The notes: a model not told the origin generated them from the letters alone. Shown: positions 1 to 4,610, counted from the stretch's first letter. The stretch is 7,213 nt of DNA from Candidatus Woesearchaeota archaeon (GCA_013331575.1 DUGD01000023.1:4301-11513); one strand, 5' to 3'. A program made the numbers and translations.

Positions 1-6
1 GAAGCG

Positions 7-54
7 AGAGAAGCAAAGCTTCTCTGCTCCAGAAAAGCTCGGCTTTTCTCGGAG
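7..54 (+). repeat. Double-hairpin element, copy A
   Basis: Two adjacent stem-loops. The first is an 8-bp stem (AGAGAAGC 7-14 with GCTTCTCT 18-25) closed by an AAA loop. The second pairs AGAAAAGC (31-38) with GCTTTTCT (42-49) around a TCG loop and is extended by CTCC (27-30) with GGAG (51-54), leaving C50 bulged. The same arrangement recurs at 1203-1246 with different stem bases but the same AAA first loop, the same CTGCTCCAG junction and the same bulged C followed by GGA. This points to a dispersed structured repeat conserved at the RNA or cruciform level. The element may extend left of the window. Function unknown; no coding capacity seen. Confidence 0.7.
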
Positions 55-75
55 TGAGGAGCTGCAGGAAGGGAG

Positions 76-93
76 ACACGAAACACACGAAAC
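76..93. repeat. Tandem repeat, 2 x ACACGAAAC
   Basis: Two perfect, directly adjacent copies of the 9-mer ACACGAAAC lie in non-coding DNA between the two repeat modules at the left end of the window. Only two units are present, so this is a minor repeat without an evident role. Confidence 0.5.
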
Positions 94-134
94 TAATACG
101 CGACGAACGGACGAGGAGCTTTGATTTCGAAGAA

Positions 135-162
135 AGCGAAGTCCGGAACGGAGTGACCGGAT
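135..162 (+). repeat. Single-hairpin module, copy A
   Basis: A 5-bp stem TCCGG (142-146) with CCGGA (157-161) encloses the 10-base loop AACGGAGTGA and is preceded by AGCGAA. A second copy lies on the minus strand at 1061-1088: stem TGCGG/CCGCA, loop AGCGAAGCGA, also preceded by AGCGAA. By hand the two agree at 22 of 28 positions, and two of the six differences form one compensatory pair swap (C-G for G-C). The rest of 94-224 shows further weak GC-rich palindromes (for example CGAC/GTCG around 174-183) and no credible gene. Confidence 0.6.
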
Positions 163-224
163 CGAGACGAAGGCGAGACGACGAGTCGCCGGCAGCCGCT
201 GGAAACGAGAGGAGCACACGACGT

Positions 225-654
225 TCAGTTCACGATCTCTCTCGCGACGACCGTCGCATAGCCGCGCGCGTGGATGATGTCGCGCAAGCATTCCCGCGCG
301 GCTTCGATACGGAGAGCAGCCATACCGTAGAGCTTCGCGCCGTCGCCGCGCGTTTTGTCGACAAGAGCGTAGCGATGACCGTCACGGCCAACGAACACTC
401 CGTCCGGGATAGCAGACAATGCAGGAAGCGGCCGTTTGCTCTTGACGAAGAGCTCGCCGATCTCGTCGGTGTAGAGGTACTGCGCACCCGCGACGCGCAG
501 CACAGGGATGGTGCCGCGTTTGTCGTCGTAGCACAAGTCGAGGATAACGATGTCGTCGAGATTGTTGTGCGGCAGGTGCTCGGAAGTGAACGTCATGCGC
601 ATTCCGACGAGAACGATGTAATAAATCTTCTCCCCAGTCGATGATTTCAGCCAT
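225..654 (-). CDS. Unrecognised protein, ~142 aa, with a probable 1-base frameshift near its start
   Basis: I do not recognise the family. The body reads openly to a TGA at 225-227 with non-repetitive, protein-like sequence: alternating hydrophobic and charged runs (DDIVILDL, IPVLRVAG, LYTDEIGELFV) and a helical C-terminus, no membrane segment, no clear motif. It is probably a small cytoplasmic alpha/beta protein. The start is the problem. The body frame is open upstream only to a TTG at 665, which lies before the expected transcript start. The TATA box at 677-684 predicts a leaderless start at the ATG at 654, in another frame (MAEIIDW). Removing one base from the G run (CCCC on plus, 632-635) joins them smoothly as MAEIIDWEKIYYIV. 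Without a frameshift, the first ATGs in the body frame are at 602 and 596. An assembly error, a true mutation or programmed shifting are all possible. It is transcribed divergently from the small acidic gene. Confidence 0.65.
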
Positions 655-676
655 TCCGACGACAAAAACCGGCAGA

Positions 677-684
677 TTTATATA
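677..684 (-). promoter_or_regulatory. TATA box (TATATAAA on minus strand)
   Basis: TATATAAA on the minus strand is preceded by a purine-rich GAAAAGAAG stretch typical of the archaeal TFB-recognition element. Its centre (680.5) is 26.5 bases from the ATG at 654, the same distance seen for the prepilin peptidase, the 23-codon ORF and elp3. The box is nearly self-complementary, so it could also fire rightwards with a start near 707, which would give the acidic gene a leader of about 86 bases. Confidence 0.7.
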
Positions 685-792
685 CTTCTTTTCCATACCC
701 ACCGCACACCTTCTTCGGATGACAAACCAGGAGCAGGTTGTATGTTGGGGAATTCAATGCGACATGCACGTCGCAAATCACAGGGTGACACT

Positions 793-921
793 ATGATTGT
801 GAATTACGCCGTTGACAAGAAAATGCAGCATGATGTCGATCTCGGCACCGAGCAGATGCTCATCAATGAGATCGATTTCGACGACATGGAACTCGAGATG
901 GAAGACGATTTCGACGATTAA
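793..921 (+). CDS. Small, highly acidic protein, 42 aa
   Basis: An ATG at 793 opens a 42-codon frame ending in TAA. It has a Shine-Dalgarno-like GGGTGA at 783-788, four bases upstream. The product has 10 Asp and 5 Glu against two Lys and one His, five Met, and an acidic C-terminal tail (DFDDMELEMEDDFDD). There is no cysteine, no C-terminal Gly-Gly (so not a SAMP-type modifier) and no membrane segment. The frame is open upstream to ATGs at 757 and 742, but those add a basic segment and lack an obvious ribosome-binding site. A 25-codon ORF starting at ATG 719 ends in TGA overlapping this ATG (ATGA), which could couple translation. Function unknown; a binding partner or inhibitor of a basic or nucleic-acid-binding protein would fit the charge, but that is speculation. 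Confidence 0.55.
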   Translation: MIVNYAVDKKMQHDVDLGTEQMLINEIDFDDMELEMEDDFDD

Positions 922-943
922 TCATTGATTGTTCTCAATTTTT
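920..943 (+). terminator. Possible terminator after the acidic ORF
   Basis: A small palindrome AATCA-T-TGATT (920-930) overlaps the stop codon and is followed by a T5 run at 939-943. Archaeal termination depends mainly on T tracts, so this could end the short transcript. The T run is short, so confidence is low. Confidence 0.3.
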
Positions 944-1060
944 CAAGCGAGATGCGATGCATCCGCACGTTCTCAACCACTACTTTTCGAGGAACCGTTC
1001 TACAATACAGTCTACAATTGTAACCCAATACTTAACTGCTTGGCCGCGGCGAGAGCGCGC

Positions 1061-1088
1061 ATGCGGTCGCTTCGCTCCGCAGTTCGCT
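1061..1088 (-). repeat. Single-hairpin module, copy B
   Basis: On the minus strand this reads AGCGAA, then stem TGCGG, loop AGCGAAGCGA and stem CCGCA. It matches the module at 135-162 in layout, stem and loop length and most loop bases, with a compensatory swap of one stem pair. It lies in the opposite orientation to copy A. Confidence 0.6.
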
Positions 1089-1105
1089 CGGAAATACTAT
1101 TTCCG
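1089..1105. repeat. Near-perfect palindrome CGGAAATA-C-TATTTCCG
   Basis: Two 8-base arms are perfectly complementary around a single central C. The palindrome directly abuts hairpin module copy B. With a one-base spacer it is better suited to a cruciform or a dimeric protein site than to a tight RNA hairpin, although a few inner pairs could open to form a loop. Confidence 0.6.
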
Positions 1106-1202
1106 GCGTCCCGAGAGCTTCGCTCTTGAGGATGTCCTCTTCGAGGCCAAACCAAGGTTCGGCTCTGTTCTTCCGATTGGGTTTTCGCATCCACAAAGCG
1201 AT

Positions 1203-1246
1203 GGAACAAAGTTCCCTGCTCCAGGAAACCTGCGAGTTTCCTCGGA
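1203..1246 (+). repeat. Double-hairpin element, copy B
   Basis: GGAAC (1203-1207), AAA loop, GTTCC (1211-1215), then CTGCTCC, then AGGAAAC (1223-1229), a six-base loop and GTTTCCT (1236-1242). C1243 is bulged and GGA (1244-1246) pairs back to TCC (1220-1222). The layout, AAA loop, CTGCTCCAG junction and bulged C match copy A at 7-54, while the stems differ by paired changes. Copy B has shorter stems and a longer second loop. Confidence 0.7.
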
Positions 1247-1301
1247 CTTGAAAGCCCCGCCAAGGCGGCCGATACCCGAACCACAAACACCAACTACGAA
1301 G

Positions 1302-1325
1302 TCTAGGTACTCTAGGTACTCTAGA
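1302..1325. repeat. Tandem repeat of TCTAGGTAC, about 2.6 units
   Basis: Two perfect 9-base units (1302-1310, 1311-1319) are followed by a partial TCTAG unit at 1320-1324 that runs into the palindromic hexamer TCTAGA (1320-1325). It lies in the non-coding block about 70 bases before the prepilin peptidase promoter. It is too short and spacer-free to be a CRISPR. Confidence 0.55.
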
Positions 1326-1364
1326 TAAGAACGATGGTCCGGATACTGGTCTGCGCGAGGACTT

Positions 1365-1396
1365 CCGTAGCAGTCTATTCCCCGTAGCAATCTATT
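1365..1396 (+). promoter_or_regulatory. Paired direct repeats overlapping the prepilin peptidase promoter
   Basis: CCGTAGCAGTCTATT (1365-1379) and CCGTAGCAATCTATT (1382-1396) differ at one base and are spaced 17 bases apart. The second copy covers the TFB-recognition position and runs into the TATA box. Such placement suits an operator for a regulator that competes with or recruits TBP/TFB. That role is inferred from position only. Confidence 0.45.
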
Positions 1397-1400
1397 TATA
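1393..1400 (+). promoter_or_regulatory. TATA box TATTTATA of the prepilin peptidase gene
   Basis: TATTTATA lies with its centre 26.5 bases before the GTG at 1423. This predicts a leaderless mRNA beginning at the first base of the start codon and supports GTG over the downstream ATG at 1447. Confidence 0.7.
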
Positions 1401-1422
1401 CACGCATCTGCGAGCCGCGCCT

Positions 1423-2286
1423 GTGGCCGAGACGATCCTTCTCATCATGACGTTCATCGCGCTCGCGATAGCCGCATACCGCGACATCAAGGTGCGCGAA
1501 GTACCGGATACCGTCAGCATCGGGCTCATCGCCATCGGACTGTTGGGAGGCCTCTGCATCGCGATCATCTCGCGTACGCCGATGCTCTTTATCACGCACA
1601 TCTATGGCCTCCTTGTCGGCGCACTCGTCGGCACCATCATGTACTATAGCAGGCAATGGGGTGGTGGCGATGCGAAACTCCTCATGGGGATCGGTGCGGC
1701 GATCGGATTCACGACCAAGCAACCCATGCTCTTGGAATTCATCATCTTGCTCGTTTTGTGCGGGGCTGCGTACGGCCTGTGCGTGACGCTCTGGCTCGCA
1801 CTCATAACGCACCGCAAGCGATTCCTCCCCGTCTTCAAGGAGACGCTCCGTTCGCGCGCGGTGCATCGATCCCGCATCGGTCTGGTGCTACTCGGCACGG
1901 CGAGCGTCATCGCGCTCTTTTTCGTGGACACGGATATGAGAATACTCATCGGATTCACGCTCCTCGGCGCGTATCTGCTCACCTACCTCTGGATATTCAG
2001 CAAAGCGGTCGAACGCGGAGTGATGGTGAAAGAGTACAAGGTCGCGAAGCTCACAGAAGGGGACTGGATAGCGCACGACGTCAAATCGGGCGGCAAGATC
2101 ATCGTTCGTAAGGACACTCCCGGCATCACCGCCGCGGAGATAGCGCTGCTAAAGCGGCGTAACATACGCACCGTCATGGTCAAAGAGGGCATCGCGTTCG
2201 TGCCGGCATTTCTCATCGCGTTCGCGCTGCTTATCGCGCTACGATATGCATTAGGGGATGGCTGGGCGTTAGCGCTCCTGCCGTGA
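1423..2286 (+). CDS. Archaeal preflagellin/prepilin peptidase, A24 family
   Basis: A membrane-embedded aspartic peptidase that removes class III signal peptides from archaellin and type IV pilin precursors at the cytoplasmic face. The two catalytic aspartates are visible: D21 in AYRDIKVREVPD and D83 in the GGGDAK (GxGD) motif. Hydrophobic helices lie at about residues 3-19, 33-50, 57-76, 98-120, 145-165, 168-190 and 258-276. A soluble stretch of about 60 residues (roughly 195-255, with LTEGDW and PGITAAEI) precedes the last helix, making the 287-residue protein longer than FlaK or PibD (about 230-240); it probably corresponds to the soluble domain of archaeal members. The gene starts with GTG and appears leaderless. 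No pilin or archaellum gene is in view, so its substrates must be encoded elsewhere. It converges on the HIT operon with 65 bases between stops. Confidence 0.93.
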   Translation: MAETILLIMTFIALAIAAYRDIKVREVPDTVSIGLIAIGLLGGLCIAIISRTPMLFITHIYGLLVGALVGTIMYYSRQWGGGDAKLLMGIGAAIGFTTKQPMLLEFIILLVLCGAAYGLCVTLWLALITHRKRFLPVFKETLRSRAVHRSRIGLVLLGTASVIALFFVDTDMRILIGFTLLGAYLLTYLWIFSKAVERGVMVKEYKVAKLTEGDWIAHDVKSGGKIIVRKDTPGITAAEIALLKRRNIRTVMVKEGIAFVPAFLIAFALLIALRYALGDGWALALLP

Positions 2287-2316
2287 ACAAGGAACAACAA
2301 TACAAGGAACAACAAT
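2287..2316. repeat. Perfect tandem duplication of a 15-mer
   Basis: ACAAGGAACAACAAT occurs twice head to tail immediately after the last base of the prepilin peptidase stop codon, in the gap between two converging genes. It looks like a recent slippage duplication. Confidence 0.7.
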
Positions 2317-2351
2317 CAGTCTAGACCGGCCAGACCATTCTATAATAGATT

Positions 2352-2957
2352 TCAAGGTATGCGGTGCAGCTGTTTGATGAGATAATCGTCTCGTTCATCA
2401 TCTTCATCATTCGCCGAACGATGCGTTGCAGCACCGACATCGCCGCCCGCGGGAGATGCGGTGGCCGGCGGCGGTACGGAAGGCAATTCTGATGCTGAAG
2501 CCCCCGCAGCACCAGAAGAGGATACCTTGGAATGGGCTGGACTGGATTGGGACGATTGAGCATGCGCACCTGCGGCGCCGGCATTCGATGCCGCCGCGGA
2601 TAGTTTCGCCGGCGGATCGTTCTTGATGAAGAATGTCTTCGCGCGGATCCGCTCTTGCACAGCGTCCAACTGCGCAGGATCGCCGGGTTTGTACTCCCAC
2701 TGCAGATCGACGCCATCGTCCTCTTGACGCGCGAGGATGTCGGCGCGGACATCGTCTTTCGCGATGGATATCACGATGCTGGTCCCGCCTGCCTGCATTT
2801 TTTCGTATAACACATTCGAGAGTATGCTCGCGCAGAAACCGAGGAGCGCGATGTCTTCGGGAGAGGAAGACACGGAAGTGATACGGGCATGGCCTTTCGC
2901 CGCTCCCTTCTCCGGGACTTCGAGCGTGAGGAGCGGCGTCTGCAAAACGATGCTCAT
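2352..2957 (-). CDS. Diverged HIT-like pseudoenzyme with a low-complexity tail
   Basis: Second gene of the HIT operon, 201 aa; its ATG overlaps the preceding stop (ATGA) and a strong AAAGGAGG lies six bases upstream. Residues 1-112 resemble the later part of a HIT domain and line up with the neighbouring HIT protein: KGHARI like the GHxxI strand, SPEDIALLGFCASILSNVLYE like LPEDRMRSFFSLASKL, AGGTSIVI like the strand before the active site, then DVRADILARQEDDG where HIT enzymes have HxHxHxxPRxExDG, and VDLQWEYKP like the HIT tail. All three histidines are replaced (D69, R71, D73), so hydrolase activity is not expected. The first part of the domain, with the CxxC region, is absent. Residues 115-180 are an Ala/Ser/Pro linker, followed by an acidic stretch and a short basic end (KQLHRIP). 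The fold assignment is my inference; co-folding with the upstream HIT protein is suggested by the tight overlap. Confidence 0.6.
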   Translation of the reverse strand: MSIVLQTPLLTLEVPEKGAAKGHARITSVSSSPEDIALLGFCASILSNVLYEKMQAGGTSIVISIAKDDVRADILARQEDDGVDLQWEYKPGDPAQLDAVQERIRAKTFFIKNDPPAKLSAAASNAGAAGAHAQSSQSSPAHSKVSSSGAAGASASELPSVPPPATASPAGGDVGAATHRSANDEDDERDDYLIKQLHRIP

Positions 2958-4249
2958 GCAGCGCCTCCTTTGAGCACATGATCGCGGTATCGCCGGGCTA
3001 TGGCGAGCACGTCGCTCCCCGCGAAGAACAATGCGAGGCGGGGATTCTTCCCGACATTCTCAGCGAGCTCTTTGGGATGCTCGATGAGCCATTGCCGCAA
3101 CGCAGCATTCCCATCAATGAACGCGAAGAGATCCGCATCGGGCATATCCCTGGCGGCAATCACATCCGCAGCGCCCGTCGACGCAGCGCCATCAGCCAGT
3201 GCATGGTTGGTCGGAACGTCGCCAGCACCTGCAGAAGCGGAATCCGCCGCAGGACCATCGATAACAGCATCATCGGCAGCAGCACGGATGCCGGTCGATG
3301 CATGGAGCGCCTCATGCGCGTCCTGTGCGCGAAGCATGTGCGAGAGCGCTTGGATATCGACCCCTTCGAAGAGCTTCGAGAGCTTGGGCGATCTCTTCAC
3401 GTAATCATCGACGAGTTCGGGCTGCATGATGATAAATCGGCGAAGCTCCGGCGACATCGCGAGCACATGCTCGAGCGCGGCCGATGCGGAGCTGAACTCG
3501 GCACTCTCAGGAGCATCGGGAGCACCAGACGTGACCGGCGTATCAAGAGCACCATCTGCTCCGGAAGACGATACCGCTGCGGCGGAAGCAAGAGGTGCAG
3601 CAGAAGATGTAGTGGCCCGCGGTGCGATAGCAGACTGCGCGAAGATAGGATGTTGGATGGCAGGAGATGCGGAGTCTTGCGTGGATGCGGACGATTGCGA
3701 GACTGCGTCAGCAGGGTGTTTCTTATGGATATGATGCGTCTTGAGGAGATCATCGCGACCGACATGGACGAGCACCTGTCGCATGGCATCCGCGAGCGCG
3801 GAGCTTAGCACGACCGCATCCGCCTGCGGCGTCTCGAGGTTCTGCAAGTCGAGTTTGTCGAGATTGTCGCCTTTCTCGCGGGGCACGATATAGAGCAGGA
3901 GATGATACGGCGGTCGTTGGCCTGCCGCGAAACCGCTCGGGCATAGTATCGTCACCCTCTGCGCGAACATAGCCTCCTGGACCGCCGCGGCGAGTTTTGA
4001 CGCGAGCGAGAAGAAAGAGCGCATCCTATCCTCGGGGAGGACTGCAAGGATCGGCACATGATCTTTAGGCATCAATATGACCTGTCCGGGCGCCGCGGGG
4101 TTGATATCCATCACCGCGAGGAAACCGTCGTCCTCGTACACTTTCCTGCTCGTCATCTCGCCCTTCACTATCTTGCAGAAGATGCAATTCTGGCGTTGCT
4201 GTTCCAGCAACTGTTCTTGCGATAGCTGTTCTTCCGCCATAGAGCACAT
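2954..4249 (-). CDS. HIT-domain protein lacking catalytic histidines, with duplicated C-terminal helical module
   Basis: A 431-aa protein if it starts at ATG 4249 (428 from ATG 4240). A coiled, Glu/Gln-rich N-terminus precedes a HIT domain at about 20-170: CIFCKIVKGE at 22-31 (a CxxC often zinc-binding in this family), DINPAAPGQ and MPKDH. HIT enzymes act on nucleoside phosphate esters through HxHxHxx, the middle His being the nucleophile. Here the site reads HLLLYIVPR (H116, L118, Y120), so only the first His remains and catalysis is unlikely; a nucleotide-sensing or scaffolding role is possible. An Ala/Ser/Pro linker of about 70 residues follows. Then come two copies of a ~40-residue helical repeat at 269-308 and 384-423 (LRRFI..QPEL..., LRQWL..HPKEL..., both with N/SP[KR]L and FxG), joined by another Ala-rich linker. 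Most HIT proteins are 110-170 aa, so this is unusually long. First gene of a two-gene operon. Confidence 0.85.
   Translation of the reverse strand: MCSMAEEQLSQEQLLEQQRQNCIFCKIVKGEMTSRKVYEDDGFLAVMDINPAAPGQVILMPKDHVPILAVLPEDRMRSFFSLASKLAAAVQEAMFAQRVTILCPSGFAAGQRPPYHLLLYIVPREKGDNLDKLDLQNLETPQADAVVLSSALADAMRQVLVHVGRDDLLKTHHIHKKHPADAVSQSSASTQDSASPAIQHPIFAQSAIAPRATTSSAAPLASAAAVSSSGADGALDTPVTSGAPDAPESAEFSSASAALEHVLAMSPELRRFIIMQPELVDDYVKRSPKLSKLFEGVDIQALSHMLRAQDAHEALHASTGIRAAADDAVIDGPAADSASAGAGDVPTNHALADGAASTGAADVIAARDMPDADLFAFIDGNAALRQWLIEHPKELAENVGKNPRLALFFAGSDVLAIARRYRDHVLKGGAA
2964..2971 (-). promoter_or_regulatory. Ribosome-binding site AAAGGAGG
   Basis: On the minus strand AAAGGAGG sits six bases before the ATG at 2957, inside the last codons of the upstream gene. 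It fixes the start of the internal operon gene and contrasts with the leaderless starts of first genes in this window. Confidence 0.8.
2981..3100 (-). repeat. Protein repeat unit 2 of the HIT protein
   Basis: Encodes residues 384-423, ending eight residues before the stop. Its sequence (LRQWL, HPKEL, NPRLALFFAG) matches unit 1 in pattern but has diverged well beyond a recent duplication, so the pair is an old, retained domain duplication. Confidence 0.6.
3326..3445 (-). repeat. Protein repeat unit 1 of the HIT protein
   Basis: Encodes residues 269-308, predicted as two helices with P[EK]L and SPKLSKLFEG-like signatures. It aligns over its whole length, with one single-residue gap, with the unit encoded at 2981-3100. 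Conserved positions include the initial LR, the Pro at position 9, the P[KR]L of the second helix and FxG. Confidence 0.6.
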
Positions 4250-4271
4250 CAACGAGTATTATAGTTCAGTG

Positions 4272-4279
4272 TAGTATAG
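4272..4279 (-). promoter_or_regulatory. Weak TATA-like box of the HIT operon
   Basis: CTATACTA on the minus strand is centred 26.5 bases from the ATG at 4249, the spacing seen at the other leaderless genes, and favours that start over the ATG at 4240. It is a poorer TATA match than the others. Two similar strings (CTATAATA at 4257-4264 and ACTATACT around 4299-4306) flank it, so the true box is uncertain. Confidence 0.4.
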
Positions 4280-4285
4280 TTTAGC

Positions 4286-4323
4286 GTAGTCAACTGCGAG
4301 TATAGTGGTCAAGTAGTCAACTG
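4286..4323 (-). promoter_or_regulatory. Paired 11-base direct repeats upstream of the HIT promoter
   Basis: CAGTTGACTAC on the minus strand occurs exactly twice (4286-4296 and 4313-4323), spaced 27 bases apart. The nearer copy lies just upstream of the TATA-like box of the HIT operon. Near-helical-turn spacing (about 2.5 turns) and position would suit a regulator site, but no protein is known for it. The rest of 4324-4440 shows nothing I can identify. Confidence 0.35.
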
Positions 4324-4450
4324 AATGAGGACGACGGGGAACTGAGGATGATTATTGCGAGAGCGCGTCGGAAGGGCATCTGGCAGAGACCCTGAACACC
4401 GCACCTCTCTTCACACAATCACACTATCTGCGAAGCATCTGCAAAGAGGA

Positions 4451-4458
4451 TATTTAAA
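4451..4458 (+). promoter_or_regulatory. Strong TATA box TATTTAAA
   Basis: TATTTAAA preceded by the purine-rich GCAAAGAGGA is the best promoter in the window. The predicted transcription start (26-27 bases on) coincides with the ATG at 4481. It could serve a small protein, a non-coding RNA, or a long leader of elp3, which has its own box further down. Confidence 0.7.
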
Positions 4459-4480
4459 CCTTCACTTCGCTATCACAGAT

Positions 4481-4552
4481 ATGAAACGTTGGCATCTGCG
4501 CACCGTGGCGGTGTTTTCGTGTCGCGAAGATATCGCCGGATCTCTTGCATGA
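4481..4552 (+). CDS. Possible leaderless microprotein, 23 aa
   Basis: ATG at 4481 to TGA at 4550-4552 encodes 23 residues starting MKRWHLRTVAVFSC and ending GSLA. The main support is placement: the ATG is exactly 26.5 bases from the centre of a strong TATA box, as for the leaderless prepilin peptidase and elp3 genes. The peptide has a basic N-terminus and a short hydrophobic patch (VAVF) with one Cys; no family is recognisable. The frame is short enough to be chance, and the transcript may instead be an RNA that folds at 4589-4610. It lies about 216 bases before elp3 on the same strand. Confidence 0.35.
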   Translation: MKRWHLRTVAVFSCREDIAGSLA

Positions 4553-4588
4553 GAACAGAGTATACCAATCGCAAAATGCCACGCATAG

Positions 4589-4610
4589 TGATTACCACAC
4601 AGAGTAATCA
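4589..4610 (+). other. Stem-loop downstream of the 23-codon ORF
   Basis: TGATTAC (4589-4595) pairs perfectly with GTAATCA (4604-4610) around the eight-base loop CACACAGA. No T tract follows, so a classic archaeal terminator is not indicated. It might stabilise the 3' end of a short transcript or act as a dimeric protein site. Confidence 0.4.

Larger units (their letters stand above)
944..1390. other. Gene-free region with a chain of short hairpins
   Basis: No convincing gene is visible on either strand; open frames here are rich in Arg, Ser and Pro and follow the repeats. The stretch holds a perfect palindrome TACAATTGTA (1013-1022), the hairpin module copy at 1061-1088, the palindrome at 1089-1105, AGAGC-TTC-GCTCT (1114-1126), GAGG/CCTC (1128-1139), the double-hairpin copy at 1203-1246, CCGCC-AA-GGCGG (1257-1268), a TCTAGGTAC tandem repeat (1302-1325) and paired direct repeats before the next gene. 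This density of short stems suggests a block of extragenic palindromic repeats or a structured RNA rather than decayed coding sequence. Confidence 0.6.

Noticed and set aside
655..665. TTG at 665 as the start of the leftmost gene
   Set aside because: It lies upstream of the transcription start predicted from the TATA box, and codons 1-11 read like the wrong frame of MAEIIDW.
1150..1215. tRNA-like stretch with GGTTCGGCTC resembling a T loop
   Set aside because: No matching acceptor, D or anticodon stems could be drawn around it, and it sits among the unrelated palindromes.
1302..1325. CRISPR-like repeat
   Set aside because: The 9-base units are contiguous with no spacers and number fewer than three; no cas gene is present.
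957..1390. Several 65-125 codon open frames on both strands
   Set aside because: They overlap one another, are Arg/Ser/Pro-rich, run through the hairpin repeats and lack promoters or ribosome-binding sites in the right place.
2978..3808. 276-codon open frame on the plus strand opposite the HIT gene
   Set aside because: Arg/Ser/Cys-rich shadow of the Ala/Ser-rich coding sequence on the other strand; no promoter or ribosome-binding site.
4338..4420. Possible C/D box guide RNA (ATGATTA and nearby CTGA)
   Set aside because: The C box match is imperfect and the boxes are not in a C-D'-C'-D order with usual spacing.
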